DNA of 64,000 nucleotides from Pseudarthrobacter defluvii (GCF_030816725.1 NZ_JAUSYG010000001.1:2666001-2730000); one strand, 5' to 3'. Counted from the first letter of the stretch, positions 1 to 17,390 are shown. A program made the numbers and translations. The notes: a model not told the origin generated them from the sequence alone.

Positions 1-3446
<3,446 letters not shown>

Positions 3447-3604
3447 AGAAAAACAGACACAACCAAGCACCACGGAAATAACGCGGAACCAGGCTGCACA
3501 AAATTTGAAACCAGCCAAAAACACCAAACCAATACCACAGGGGCGGCACGATTCGGCAAATTCAACCAATCACATTACATAATCGGTATCAACAAACTTG
3601 GCAC

Positions 3605-3626
3605 ACTATTGAGTTCTCAAACAACA
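3605..3626 (-). promoter_or_regulatory. rRNA leader boxA-like element
   Basis: The 16S leader contains TGTTGTTTGAGAACTCAATAGT-type sequence on the transcribed strand. It recurs with few changes in the 16S-23S spacer at 1525-1546. Duplication before each large rRNA is what is expected of a Nus/boxA antitermination or processing signal. The function is inferred from position and repetition only. Confidence 0.5.
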
Positions 3627-3699
3627 GACACATTCGAATATTCCCGGAAACAATTCAGAATTGAATTTCTATTCCGTATTTCTTCGCTGCGATGTTTTT

Positions 3700-3729
3700 A
3701 TCTTATTTCATTCATATTCACTTTTGCAA
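3700..3729 (-). promoter_or_regulatory. Candidate rRNA operon promoter
   Basis: On the minus strand TTGCAA (3724-3729) is followed after 18 bases by TAAGAT (3700-3705), about 250 bases upstream of the 16S 5' end. The AT-rich setting and the distance suit an rRNA P1-type promoter. Other promoters may exist between 3630 and 3780. The rest of 3447-3943 (leader, promoter region, tyrS 3' flank) holds no gene I can support. Confidence 0.4.
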
Positions 3730-3784
3730 ATCCGGTTGTTTTCCCGGAATTTACTCGGTGGAATGAATCCGCCCAGCAGAATGC

Positions 3785-3829
3785 GAAGCAATTTTCTCGA
3801 CCCACGCACTGCGCGGTGAGAATTGCTTC
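3785..3829. terminator. Inverted repeat between tyrS and the rRNA promoter
   Basis: GAAGCAATTTTCTC (3785-3798) and GAGAATTGCTTC (3818-3829) form an imperfect stem with a 19-base loop. It lies just past the tyrS stop in the direction of tyrS transcription and upstream of the rRNA promoter candidate. It could terminate tyrS, or act as an upstream structure for the rRNA promoter. There is no clear T-run, so the call is tentative. Confidence 0.35.
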
Positions 3830-3943
3830 TCATTAGTTGGGGGTTTGTCACCACTCAGCGGCGGCGACTCAGAAAACAATACACGCCCCCCAGCGACCGT
3901 GCAAATCGGCTGCCGGGAGGCGTGCATCAAGGACCCGAAGGTG

Positions 3944-5257
3944 CTAGGGAACCAGCACCTCAACAGTGGCAAGGTTCTTCTTGCCCCTGCGCAGGAGCAG
4001 GTACTGCCCGTGCAGAAGTTCAGATTCAGAAATCACGGCCTCGGGATCCGACACTTTCTCGTTGTTCACGTAGGCGCCCCCCTCCCCCACTGTGCGGCGG
4101 GCGGCGGATTTGCTTTCGGAGAGGCCCGACGCCACCAGCAGGTCCACGATCCCCATTTCATCCACCTGCACTGTGGTGGAGGGAAGTTCGGAGGTTGCCG
4201 CCTGCAGGGTCGCCTTGTCCAGGGCAGCCAAATCGCCGTTGCCAAAGAGTGCCGCCGAAGCTGCGATGACCTTCTCGGTGGCCTCCACGCCGTGGACCAG
4301 TGACGTCACCTCGAACGCGAGCTTCCGCTGCCCTTCCCGCGCGAAGGGCCGCTCAGCCACTGACACCGCGATCTCTTCAATCTCGGCGCGGGTCAGGAAA
4401 GTGAACACCTTGAGCCGGTCCACCACGTCGGCGTCGGCCGTGTTGAGCCAGAACTGGTAGAACGCGTACGGGCTGCACATGCCGGCATCGAGCCAGATGG
4501 CATTGCCCTCGCTCTTGCCGAACTTGGTTCCGTCCGAGTTGGTGATGAGCGGCGTTCCCAACGCGTGGACGCTTTTGCCCTCCACCTTGCGGATCAGCTC
4601 GGTGCCGCTGGTGAGGTTGCCCCATTGGTCCGAGCCGCCGGTCTGCAGCATGCAACCGTAGTCGCGGTAAAGCTGCAGGTAGTCCATGCCCTGCAGGATC
4701 TGGTAGCTGAACTCGGTGTAGCTGATGCCCTCATCGGAGTTCAGGCGCGACGCCACGGCGTCCTTCCGCAGCATGGTGCCCACCCGGAAGTGCTTGCCCA
4801 CCTCACGCAGGAAGTCGATGGCGCTCAAAGGCGCCGTCCAGTCCAGGTTGTTCACCATCCTGGCAGCGTTGTCTCCCTCAAAGCTCAGGAAGCGGCTGAC
4901 CTGGGCGTGGAGGTAGCCAACCCATTCCGCCACCGTCTCTTTGGTGTTCAAGGTGCGTTCCGCCGTCGGGCGCGGGTCGCCGATCATGCCGGTGGATCCG
5001 CCCACCAGGCCCAGCGGTTTGTGTCCGGCCAGCTGGAGCCGGCGCATGACCAGCAGCTGGACCAGGTTGCCCAGGTGCAGGCTCGGCGCGGTGGGGTCGA
5101 AGCCGCAATAGTAGGTGACCGGCCCGTTGGCGAGGAGCTTTTCGAGCTCTGCTTCGTCGGTGGAGACATGGACCAGCCCACGCCACTTCAGTTCCTGCCA
5201 AATGTTGGCGAAAGTGGGGTCGTTGCGCTGCGGTTCGAGGTTGTTCAGTTCTGGCAC
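3944..5257 (-). CDS. tyrS: Tyrosyl-tRNA synthetase
   Basis: Class I aminoacyl-tRNA synthetase that charges tRNA-Tyr. The 437-aa protein shows the HIGH-type motif in DPTAPSLHLGNLV near residue 55, the KFGKS form of KMSKS in DGTKFGKSEGN near residue 245, and a C-terminal S4 RNA-binding domain (LLVASGLSESKSAARR... VNNEKV). Length is typical for the bacterial TyrRS family. The start is a GTG preceded closely by AGGAAG. It lies 35 bases downstream of the HelR-type gene on the same strand and may be cotranscribed with it. The rRNA operon follows in the same direction. Confidence 0.97.
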   Translation of the reverse strand: MPELNNLEPQRNDPTFANIWQELKWRGLVHVSTDEAELEKLLANGPVTYYCGFDPTAPSLHLGNLVQLLVMRRLQLAGHKPLGLVGGSTGMIGDPRPTAERTLNTKETVAEWVGYLHAQVSRFLSFEGDNAARMVNNLDWTAPLSAIDFLREVGKHFRVGTMLRKDAVASRLNSDEGISYTEFSYQILQGMDYLQLYRDYGCMLQTGGSDQWGNLTSGTELIRKVEGKSVHALGTPLITNSDGTKFGKSEGNAIWLDAGMCSPYAFYQFWLNTADADVVDRLKVFTFLTRAEIEEIAVSVAERPFAREGQRKLAFEVTSLVHGVEATEKVIAASAALFGNGDLAALDKATLQAATSELPSTTVQVDEMGIVDLLVASGLSESKSAARRTVGEGGAYVNNEKVSDPEAVISESELLHGQYLLLRRGKKNLATVEVLVP

Positions 5258-5292
5258 GCTTCCTAAGTTAGCAGTAACGCTGAAGGGCCCTG

Positions 5293-7521
5293 TCAGCGGG
5301 CAATGCCGGCAGGGACGGGTTGCGCCGCAATCAGGCGCAGCCGTTGCGTGGCGCGGGTCATGGCCACGTAGAGGTCCCCCACCTTGCCGTGTTCGTGGTT
5401 GAGCATCACGGACGGTTCCAGGACCACCACGCCGTCGAACTCCAGGCCCTTCGCCTCACGTGGGCTGATGACCACGATGTCCTGCTCGTAGCTGCCGGCA
5501 CCGCTGCCGATCCTGCGTCCGTAGACAGCACGCAGGGCTGCGGTGGCCTGGGGCAGGAGGTCACCGTCGGCAATCACGGCGAGCAGTCCGCCGTCGAGCG
5601 CTTCAATTTCCTCGGGGAGGACCTCAACGAGCCGGTCCACCACGGCACCGGCAGGCACTTGGTCGATGATGGGTTCCCAGCGGCCCTCGCGGACAGCCTT
5701 GGGGGCGGAGACCACCAGCCCGGCCGCGTTGGCCATCCGGACGGCTGCCTCGGCGATCTGCGACGGCGTGCGGTAATTGACCGTCAGCTCCTCCAGCTGC
5801 CAGCGGTCACCGAACATCGGGGCCAGCGCACCCTGCCAGGAATTGGCACCTGCCACGGAGCTGGTCTGCGCGATGTCGCCCACGATGGTGAAGGACTTCA
5901 GCGGGCAGCGGCGCACCAGCAGCCGCCACTGCATGGGCGAGAGCTCCTGGGCCTCATCCACCACGATGTGCCCGTAGGCCCAGGTGCGGTCGCTGGTAGC
6001 GCGCTCGGCTGCGCTCTGACGCGCTTCCTGCTCACGGTTCTGCTCCGCCAGTTCTTCAGCGGACATGAGCGGATCCACGCCGGCGGCCTCCATGTTCACC
6101 AGGGTTTGCTTTGCGTTGGCCAGGTCGCGGGCACGGTCGTGCTCCTGCTGCGCCAGCCCGCGCCCGGCCGCAGGGTCCAGCTCGCCAAGCAGTTCGGCGG
6201 CCTCGTCCAGCAGCGGGACGTCGGATTCGGTCCACGGGGCGTCGGCGGGGCGCTGCAGCAGTGCCCGCTCAGCCGGGGTCAGGCTGGGGGTGCAGAATTC
6301 CAGGATCTCCGGCTTGCTGAAAAGGTCGGAGATCAGCTTCTCCGGCGTCATCGGCATCCAGCACAGGTTCAGCGCGATCCGGACGTCCCGGGCGGTCCGC
6401 ACGTCCTCCGCAAGGTACGAGCGGTCAGCGTTGTTGCCGATGTTTCCGGCTTCGACGAGTTCAGTCATCTGCTCGGTCAGTTCGCGCAGCAGGATCTTGA
6501 CGAACGTCACCCGTGCCTCGTTGTAGGGCTTTCCGGTGGCGCGGGCGCGTTCCCGCGCGCGGCGCACCTGCCGGGGCGTAAGGGTCAGCTTGCGGCCGTC
6601 CACCTCGAGGATCCGGTTCTGGGCGGGCACGCGCATGCGGTTGGAGACGGCGTTGGCCACGATGGCGGCCATGTCCAGCCGTCCCTTGATGGCGGCCACG
6701 TCCGGGTTCACCTCGGGGACGGCGTTGATGCCGGGCATCAGGCGGCCCAGGCTGGCCATGACCACGCCGGTCTCGCCGAGCGAGGGCAGCACCCGTTCGA
6801 TGTACTTCATGAACGACGACGACGGCCCCACCAGCAGCACGCCCGCACTTTTGAGCCGGTCACGGTGCGTGTAGAGCAGGTAGGCGGCACGGTGCAGTGC
6901 TACGGCGGTCTTACCGGTACCGGGCCCGCCCTGGACCACGACGGCACCGGAGATGGAGGACCGGATGATGCGGTCCTGCTCGGACTGGATGGTGCTGACG
7001 ATGTCCGACATGCGGCCGGTCCGCTTGGAGTTCAGCGCGGCCAGCAGGGCGCCTTCGCCCTGCAGGGCATCGGCGTCCGTGAGCATGGAGGCGTCCAGGA
7101 CATCGTCCTCGATGGCTTTGACGTCGCGTCCCTGCAGGATCAGGTGCCGGCGGCGGCGTACACCCTGGCGGTCGAAGGCGGTGGCCTGGTAGAAGTGCCC
7201 GGCTTCGGGGGCGCGCCAATCCACCATCAGCCTCTGCAGGTCCTCGGTGGTGAGTCCGATGCGGCCAATGTACTGCGCTTCGCCGGAGTCAAGGTCCAGG
7301 CGGCCGAAGACCAGCCGGTCATCCACCGCGTCCAGTTGCGCCAGGCGGTCCTCATACAGTGCGGCGAACGCGTCACGTTCCGAAACGTTCTGCATGGTGC
7401 CCACGGCTCCGGCACGACGGACCTGCGCCAGCTGCCGGCGCTTTTCCTCCCGGAGTTCCTCCAGCCGGGCGTACAACCCGGCTACATACTCCCGTTCGTG
7501 GGCCAATTCGGCGTCGAGCAT
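5293..7521 (-). CDS. helR: HelD-family RNA polymerase recycling ATPase (HelR type)
   Basis: A 742-aa UvrD/Rep-like superfamily 1 ATPase. Its N-terminus (residues 1-70) is a charged, likely coiled-coil arm. A Q-motif region (IQSEQDRIIR, ~178-187) is followed by Walker A GGPGTGKT (~198-205), Walker B VVDEAQE (~545), and a C-terminal YVAMTRATQRL motif. This arrangement is that of HelD proteins, which remove stalled RNA polymerase from DNA; the actinobacterial class HelR is known to displace rifamycins from RNA polymerase. The ATG at 7521 is preceded by GGGGAA. I see no rifamycin-associated palindrome upstream. The HelD/HelR assignment rests on motif order and the N-terminal arm; an ordinary UvrD helicase is less likely. 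Confidence 0.85.
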   Translation of the reverse strand: MLDAELAHEREYVAGLYARLEELREEKRRQLAQVRRAGAVGTMQNVSERDAFAALYEDRLAQLDAVDDRLVFGRLDLDSGEAQYIGRIGLTTEDLQRLMVDWRAPEAGHFYQATAFDRQGVRRRRHLILQGRDVKAIEDDVLDASMLTDADALQGEGALLAALNSKRTGRMSDIVSTIQSEQDRIIRSSISGAVVVQGGPGTGKTAVALHRAAYLLYTHRDRLKSAGVLLVGPSSSFMKYIERVLPSLGETGVVMASLGRLMPGINAVPEVNPDVAAIKGRLDMAAIVANAVSNRMRVPAQNRILEVDGRKLTLTPRQVRRARERARATGKPYNEARVTFVKILLRELTEQMTELVEAGNIGNNADRSYLAEDVRTARDVRIALNLCWMPMTPEKLISDLFSKPEILEFCTPSLTPAERALLQRPADAPWTESDVPLLDEAAELLGELDPAAGRGLAQQEHDRARDLANAKQTLVNMEAAGVDPLMSAEELAEQNREQEARQSAAERATSDRTWAYGHIVVDEAQELSPMQWRLLVRRCPLKSFTIVGDIAQTSSVAGANSWQGALAPMFGDRWQLEELTVNYRTPSQIAEAAVRMANAAGLVVSAPKAVREGRWEPIIDQVPAGAVVDRLVEVLPEEIEALDGGLLAVIADGDLLPQATAALRAVYGRRIGSGAGSYEQDIVVISPREAKGLEFDGVVVLEPSVMLNHEHGKVGDLYVAMTRATQRLRLIAAQPVPAGIAR

Positions 7522-7584
7522 TAACGTTCCCCTATCGCGAAAGACAGACCGTCCATTCTACTACCATTTCGATTAACGCCGCTG

Positions 7585-8266
7585 TCACATTGCACCGGGC
7601 GGCGCACTGGCCGTCCGCTTGCGGTTCCGCGGCTTCGCGGCCTTGTACTTGGAGACTGTGGGGTCGCCGGTTAACCAGAACCGCCAGGCGTATTCGTCGG
7701 ATCCTCCCGCTCCTGCCACGCCCACCCGCGGGCCGGCGCTGACGGGACTCCCTGGCCCGGACGGAAGCTCCAGGCCGAAAGGCGGAGCCAGCGCATCCCG
7801 GCCGCTGTCCGCCGTCGTCAATCCCAGCGCTTTGGCAAGGCGGGCGGGACCGCTGGCCAGGTCGGAAGGACTTTTCGACGTCGGCCGGCGCCGCTGCGCC
7901 AGCTCAAGTCCGTCTACGATTTCCCCTGCCCGGAGCAGTAAAGCGGAGGCGACGCCGGCCGGACCGCACACGATGTTGGTGCAGTGGTGCATGCCGTAGG
8001 GTGAAATAGACGTAGAGGTGCCCGGCGGGACCGAACATGGGTGCGTTGCGGGGTGTCGGGCCGCGGTAGGTATGGGAGCCGGGGTCGGGGTGCAGGGAGT
8101 CCTCGGGCCCCATGTAGGCCTCCACCTCGGTAAGCCGGACGGACACGGCGCCGTCGCGCGACTCATGGGTCAGCACGGCGCCCAGCAGCTGCGGGGCGAG
8201 CTCGCGGGCGTCCGCAGAGAGGAAGTCCCGCAGCCGTTCCGCGCCAAGAGTGCTTTCGTTCACCAT
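7585..8266 (-). pseudogene. 3-methyladenine DNA glycosylase (AAG/MPG type), frameshifted
   Basis: The N-terminal half (MVNESTLGAERLRDFLS ... LTEVEAYMGPEDSLHP ... GHLYVYFT) reads in one frame from 8266. The C-terminal half (YGMHHCTNIVCGPAGVASA ... LLRAGEIVDG ... to stop at 7585) continues in the next frame. The normal family sequence YVYFT-YGMHHC is restored by removing one base from the GGG run at 7999-8001 (TTCACCCTACGGC on the coding strand, one C too many). The repaired protein would be ~226 aa, normal for this base-excision glycosylase that removes 3-methyladenine and hypoxanthine. It is either a recent inactivating mutation or a sequencing error. It is divergent from the Ada-AlkA fusion gene. 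Confidence 0.88.
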
Positions 8267-8390
8267 GTGACCTTACCCAGATGCTGCGGATTTCATCTGC
8301 GTTGAAGCGCGGCCCGGCGGAGGTTTTCGCTGCCACGGCCATGTCCGATTTCCGCTAGTAGCAGGGGACCCTGGCTGGCAGGATGGAGGA

Positions 8391-9869
8391 ATGGACTTCT
8401 GGCAGCGTTACCGGGCAATCGATGCCCGTGATCCCCGCTTTGACGGCCAGTTCTTCACCGCCGTCCGGAGCACCGGGATCTACTGCCGCCCCTCCTGCCC
8501 GGCCCGGACCCCCAAGGCGGCGAATGTGACGTTCTACGAGACCTCCGCCGCGGCACATGAAGCGGGCTACCGCGCCTGCAAGCGCTGCCTGCCGGAGGCG
8601 GTGCCGGGCACACCGGCATGGAACGTACGGCAGGACGTGGCGGGGCGCGCGATGCGGCTGATCAACGACGGTGTCATCAACCGGGACGGGGTGGCGGGCC
8701 TTGCCTCCCGCCTGGGCTATTCACCGCGGCAGCTCAACCGGATCCTGGGCCAGGAACTTGGCGCCGGTCCGCTGTCCCTGGCCCGCGCGGCAAGGGCCCA
8801 GACAGCCCGCACGTTGCTGGTTTCCACCTCCATGAAACTCGCCGATGTCGCCTTTGCGGCCGGTTTCAGCAGCATCAGGCAGTTCAACGAGACCATTGCC
8901 GAGGTGTTTGCCATGACGCCCACGGCAGTGCGCAAAACGGTCCGGCATCCGGCGCCCGGCGGCGGCAGCACTGCCTTGACGTTGGGACTGCCCTACCGCA
9001 CACCCTTCGACCCGGGCATCTTCTCCTTCCTTGCAGTCCGCGCCGTCCCAGGGATTGAGGAGGGCACCGCCACCTCCTACGGCCGGACCCTCCGGCTCCC
9101 CCACGGCGACGCGCGCTTCAAGGTGGAGTACGACGGCGGCAGCCGGGAACGGCCGCTGACGCTCACCGTCGGCGCGGTGGACCTGCGCGACCTTCCGGCG
9201 TTGCTGAGCCGCGTGCGCAGGCTCTTCGACCTCGATGCCGACCCGGAAGCGATCGACAGCGCCCTCGCCGCCGATCCCAGGCTCGCCGCATCCGTAGCTG
9301 ATGCCCCGGGGATGCGGCTGCCGGGCGCGCTGGATCCACAGGAACTGCTGGTCCGGGCCATGGTGGGCCAGCAAATCACGGTGGCGGCAGCCCGGACGGC
9401 GTTGACTCAGCTGTCGGCGGCCGGCAGTCCTTCCAGTGCTCCCGGCGAGGGTTTGGACCGGATGTTTCCCACTCCCCCGGAAATCGCGGCGGCCGGACAC
9501 CTGCTGCGCGGTCCCCGGCGCCGGATCGAGTCGCTGCTGCAGGCCGCGGCAGGGATGGCTGAAGGGCACCTCGAGTTCGGGTACGGCGACGACCTTGCCA
9601 GCCTTCGCACGAAACTGCTGCCGTTGCCCGGGGTGGGGCCATGGACCGTGGGGTATGTGGCGATGCGCGTCCTCGGCGCCCCGGACATCTTCCTTGCCAA
9701 CGACGCCGCGGTCCGGAACGGAATGCGCGCCCTCGATAATGGGAACAACGCCCTGAGCCCCGACTTCCGCGAAACCAGCCCGTGGCGTTCCTACGCCACC
9801 ATGCACCTCTGGCGCGCTGCGGCCCTGCCCGCCCCGACAACCACCGTTCCTGAGAAAGGAATGCCATGA
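8391..9869 (+). CDS. alkA: Ada zinc domain / AraC HTH / AlkA glycosylase fusion
   Basis: A 492-aa fusion. Residues 1-80 form an Ada-type zinc domain with Cys32, Cys36, Cys63 and Cys66 (YCRPSC ... CKRC), able in Ada proteins to accept methyl groups from phosphotriesters. Residues ~85-190 are an AraC-type helix-turn-helix. The rest is an AlkA-like glycosylase with a helix-hairpin-helix ([17 protein letters not shown]) and the catalytic Asp in FLANDAAV. It likely acts as both methylation-sensing activator and base-excision enzyme. GGAGGA precedes the ATG. Its stop overlaps the ogt start (ATGA), so the two form an operon. Similar fusions are known in mycobacteria. Confidence 0.94.
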   Translation: MDFWQRYRAIDARDPRFDGQFFTAVRSTGIYCRPSCPARTPKAANVTFYETSAAAHEAGYRACKRCLPEAVPGTPAWNVRQDVAGRAMRLINDGVINRDGVAGLASRLGYSPRQLNRILGQELGAGPLSLARAARAQTARTLLVSTSMKLADVAFAAGFSSIRQFNETIAEVFAMTPTAVRKTVRHPAPGGGSTALTLGLPYRTPFDPGIFSFLAVRAVPGIEEGTATSYGRTLRLPHGDARFKVEYDGGSRERPLTLTVGAVDLRDLPALLSRVRRLFDLDADPEAIDSALAADPRLAASVADAPGMRLPGALDPQELLVRAMVGQQITVAAARTALTQLSAAGSPSSAPGEGLDRMFPTPPEIAAAGHLLRGPRRRIESLLQAAAGMAEGHLEFGYGDDLASLRTKLLPLPGVGPWTVGYVAMRVLGAPDIFLANDAAVRNGMRALDNGNNALSPDFRETSPWRSYATMHLWRAAALPAPTTTVPEKGMP

Positions 9870-10360
9870 AAGCCGAACTCCTGCAGCTGGCCACACCGGA
9901 CGGGCCCTTCACCGTCCTCGCCCGGGACGGAATGGTCCTGGCCTCGGGCTGGACCGCCAGCCTTGCCGAACTGACCGGACAGGTCCACCCCACGCTCCGG
10001 CCCGCCACCGTCGAAGAGGTGACAGACCTGGGCGGGATCTCATCCGCCGTCGAGGCCTTTTATGCCGGTGACCCTGAACCGGCCATGGCCGTGCCGGTCC
10101 TTCAGCAGTCCGGCCCGTTCCGCGCCCACGCCTGGGACGTGCTGCGGCAGGTCAAGCCCGGTTCACCCGTCACGTACACCGAGTACGCGGCCCTGGCCGG
10201 TAACCCGCGTGCAGTCCGGGCCGCCGCCAGCGCCTGCGCGTTCAATGCAGCGGCCCTGTTCGTGCCTTGCCACCGCGTGATCCGGACGGACGGTTCACTG
10301 GGCGGCTTCCGCTGGGGCCTGCGCATCAAGGAAAGCCTGCTGGCCCGCGAGGCCGCCTGA
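9866..10360 (+). CDS. ogt: Methylated-DNA-[protein]-cysteine S-methyltransferase
   Basis: A 164-aa suicide methyltransferase repairing O6-methylguanine. The active-site PCHRVI motif places the acceptor at Cys135, followed by the usual [14 protein letters not shown] segment. It overlaps the preceding Ada-AlkA gene by four bases (ATGA), implying translational coupling and joint induction by alkylation damage. This is the activity that in E. coli Ada is fused to the C-terminus; here it is a separate gene. Confidence 0.96.
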   Translation: MKAELLQLATPDGPFTVLARDGMVLASGWTASLAELTGQVHPTLRPATVEEVTDLGGISSAVEAFYAGDPEPAMAVPVLQQSGPFRAHAWDVLRQVKPGSPVTYTEYAALAGNPRAVRAAASACAFNAAALFVPCHRVIRTDGSLGGFRWGLRIKESLLAREAA

Positions 10361-10383
10361 CCACTCCCTCCCCTGCCCCCTGG

Positions 10384-10444
10384 GTTGCTCCATCACTTTT
10401 GGTCCCTAAAACCCCGGTTTAGGGACCAGAAGTGCTGGAGCAAC
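10384..10444. terminator. Long imperfect hairpin between convergent genes
   Basis: Two 27-base arms, 10384-10410 and 10418-10444, are complementary at 25 positions, one further position being a G-T pair; the loop is ACCCCGG. It lies between convergent ogt and the mycothiol-dependent enzyme gene, so it can act as a bidirectional terminator. It is longer than ordinary terminators and has no T-run, which also fits a REP-type dispersed palindrome. Confidence 0.6.
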
Positions 10445-10450
10445 GAATCG

Positions 10451-11212
10451 CTACTTGGGGTCCGGCATCGCCGAGGGCCAGGGCAGCAGGCCGGGAAGGT
10501 CTGCGCCGTCCCCGGCAGCGGTGGCCCGGAGGCTGTCCAGCGACGGCTGCCGCCCGGCGAGCCAGGCCGCGATGTCGGTGATCATGCCGCTGACTACGGT
10601 AGAGCGGGTGCCGCTGCCGATACTCACCGGAGTCAGGCCAAGCGGCTGCAGCAACACTTTCTCCTCTTGGGGCACGCGGGCGGCCAGGAAGTCGAACAGG
10701 TGCTCACAGAACGGACGGCTCCAGGTCTCCGGTCCCCGGCCCGTCAGCAGGTCGGCATTATGGATGACCAGCTCGCGCCACAGCGCCAGTCCGCCGTCCA
10801 GGACCACTCCCCGCCTGAAGGAAATGGGCGCCCACCAGCCGGTCTGGTTCGCGGACGAATCCTTGACGCCGGGCAACGCATCGAACGCGTGCAGTGCACG
10901 CTTGAGGCCGGCGGACAGGTCTTCCCGGTGAGTGGCGGCATCGTGGCCGGCAGCCATGTCGATGGCCTTGTTCCGGCCCTCCATGCCGCCGTCGTACAGC
11001 TCAATGGTCTCTCCCCGCGCGGCGTACTCAAGTTGGCGCGCCATGGCATTGGAGATGCCCGTCAGGTGGGCCAGAATGTGCCCCCGCGTCCAGCCGGGCA
11101 GGGCTGACGGAGCCTTCACGTCCTCGTCGGTGAGCTTGGAGACATCGGAGGCGACGGCGACGGCGGCTTGATGGATTCCGGCGAGCAGGTCTGCAGGGGA
11201 AGGAGAGGTCAT
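10451..11212 (-). CDS. Maleylpyruvate isomerase family (mycothiol-dependent, DinB-like) protein
   Basis: A 253-aa protein of the MDMPI_N/DinB-like fold: an N-terminal four-helix bundle with LPGWTRGHILAHLTGISNAM near residues 39-58, whose His is one of the metal ligands in this family. Members use mycothiol, the actinobacterial thiol, in isomerase or S-transferase reactions; the actual substrate cannot be read from sequence. The C-terminal part (LLQPLGLTPVSIGSG...) resembles the family's second domain. It is nine bases upstream of the 186-aa flavin oxidase-like gene's stop on the same strand. Confidence 0.8.
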   Translation of the reverse strand: MTSPSPADLLAGIHQAAVAVASDVSKLTDEDVKAPSALPGWTRGHILAHLTGISNAMARQLEYAARGETIELYDGGMEGRNKAIDMAAGHDAATHREDLSAGLKRALHAFDALPGVKDSSANQTGWWAPISFRRGVVLDGGLALWRELVIHNADLLTGRGPETWSRPFCEHLFDFLAARVPQEEKVLLQPLGLTPVSIGSGTRSTVVSGMITDIAAWLAGRQPSLDSLRATAAGDGADLPGLLPWPSAMPDPK

Positions 11213-11221
11213 GCGGCCAGC

Positions 11222-11782
11222 CTAGCCGAGCGGTTCGTCCAAGGGGCTTCCGTCAGGCCCAACCCGGTGGCGCACATGCCGGCCGTCATTGCTGGCCTGC
11301 CAGAACTCGATCTCAACCGGCTGAACGGCGTAGAGCTGCCACCCCGGATTGTCGCTGCCGTCTGCCCGCGGCCGCTCGTGCCAGTCGACGGCGGACGCCT
11401 CGGCGGAGAGCTCGGTGACGGTACCTGCCACCCGGACCTGCCGGCCCAGGCCTGCCCAGTAGAAATTCATCGCTGCCCTTGGTGACTTTTCCAGCTCCCG
11501 GCCCTTGCGGGAGGTGCGGGACGTGGCGAAGTGCCAGCCGTCGTCGCCAATGTTTTTCAGGATCAGCATCCGGGAGGACGGCTGCGTGCCGCCGTCGGTG
11601 GCCTCCCCAACTGTGGCCAGGCTGAAGGCGTGCGGCTGCTGCTCCCCCGCGTCCAGCGCCTCGTCCAGCCACTGCTTGAAGAGCAATGCCGGGTCCTGCG
11701 GTGCGTTCTCCGGGTCGAAGCCAGGCAGGTCTGACGGAAAGTCGGGCAGGGTGCGAAGGAACTTGCGGAAGGTTTCGCTCAT
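11222..11782 (-). CDS. Pyridoxamine 5'-phosphate oxidase-like FMN protein
   Basis: A 186-aa member of the PNPOx split-barrel family. SSRMLILKNIGDDGWHFAT and SRKGRELEKSPRAAMNFYW match the FMN and substrate-binding strands of PdxH, and the C-terminal IEFWQASNDGRHVRHR matches the PdxH dimerisation end. It is somewhat shorter than E. coli PdxH. It may make pyridoxal phosphate, but many relatives are uncharacterised. The start is an ATG at 11782. It is followed by the mycothiol-dependent gene nine bases downstream. Confidence 0.8.
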   Translation of the reverse strand: MSETFRKFLRTLPDFPSDLPGFDPENAPQDPALLFKQWLDEALDAGEQQPHAFSLATVGEATDGGTQPSSRMLILKNIGDDGWHFATSRTSRKGRELEKSPRAAMNFYWAGLGRQVRVAGTVTELSAEASAVDWHERPRADGSDNPGWQLYAVQPVEIEFWQASNDGRHVRHRVGPDGSPLDEPLG

Positions 11783-11820
11783 GGCCCCAGCCTAGCGGCG
11801 GGTAACGGCCCTCAACCCCC

Positions 11821-11923
11821 AACGCCCGCTCAGGTATCGCAGGTTAAAGGACGACGCCCGCTCACTTTCCTAAGGAGAGTGAGCGGGCGTTGGCCCAAAA
11901 TATGCAGGAAGTGAGTGGGCGTT

Positions 11924-11924
<1 letters not shown>
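11821..11924. repeat. Four-copy inverted repeat array (REP-like) after argH
   Basis: The motif AACGCCCGCTCA occurs four times: forward at 11821-11832 and within 11854-11870, inverted within 11874-11890 and 11907-11924. The inner pair forms a hairpin with 17-base arms (16 matched) and a TAA loop; the outer pair can enclose it. The last copy touches the argH stop codon. It probably ends the arg operon transcript, but the nested multi-copy form is typical of REP elements. Confidence 0.6.
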
Positions 11925-14562
<2,638 letters not shown>

Positions 14563-14608
14563 TTTAAATGCTCCTTGTTGGGGTTTGGTTGATTGTTTGT
14601 CTTCAAGC

Positions 14609-15138
14609 TTATTGCCCGGCTTCCTCGGCCAGCTGCAGGAAGCGGGCGGCGAGGTCCGGGCCGCCCAGCGGGTCGCGGGAGACCAGCAGGACGGTATCGT
14701 CACCGGCGATGGTGCCCAGGATGGACGGCATCACCGAGTGGTCGATGGCCAGGGCCAGGAAGTTGGCGGCTCCCGGCGGGGTCCGCAGGACGGCGATGTT
14801 GGCGGAGGCTTCCGCCGTAACCAGCAGTTCGCTGCACAGCCGGGCCAGCCGCGCGTCCAGGATTTCCTGCGTCACCCCGCTCTTCGCCGCTCGTTCGCCG
14901 CCTTCACCAGGGACGGCGTACACCAGCACGCCTTCCTTGCCGCGGACTCGGACGGCGCCCAGTTCCACGAGGTCCCGGGACAGGGTGGCCTGGGTGACCT
15001 GCACGCCGTCGTCCGCCAGCAGCGCCGCAAGCTCCGCCTGGGAACGCACGGACTGCCCGGTGAGGATGGCCGTGATGCGCGCCTGCCGGGCGGTCTTGGT
15101 GGCCGGGCTGGTGCCCGGGGAGGACGGCTGCGCGGACA

Positions 15139-15139
<1 letters not shown>
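14609..15139 (-). CDS. argR: Arginine repressor ArgR
   Basis: A 176-aa arginine-sensing DNA-binding regulator. The N-terminal winged helix ([31 protein letters not shown]) carries the typical SR-D recognition element. The C-terminal domain ends in [12 protein letters not shown], the arginine-binding GDDT-type motif. Its GTG start overlaps the argF TAG by one base (TAGTG). Placing the repressor within its own operon is common in Actinobacteria and gives autoregulation. Confidence 0.96.

Positions 15140-17386
<2,247 letters not shown>

Positions 17387-17390
<4 letters not shown>

Noticed and set aside
5320..7524. 734-aa open frame on the plus strand opposite the HelR-type gene
   Set aside because: Mirror frame of a high-GC gene; His/Gly-rich with no motifs, while the minus strand has all ATPase motifs.
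8721..9896. 391-aa minus-strand frame opposite the Ada-AlkA gene
   Set aside because: Shadow of the real gene; no start signal or family features.
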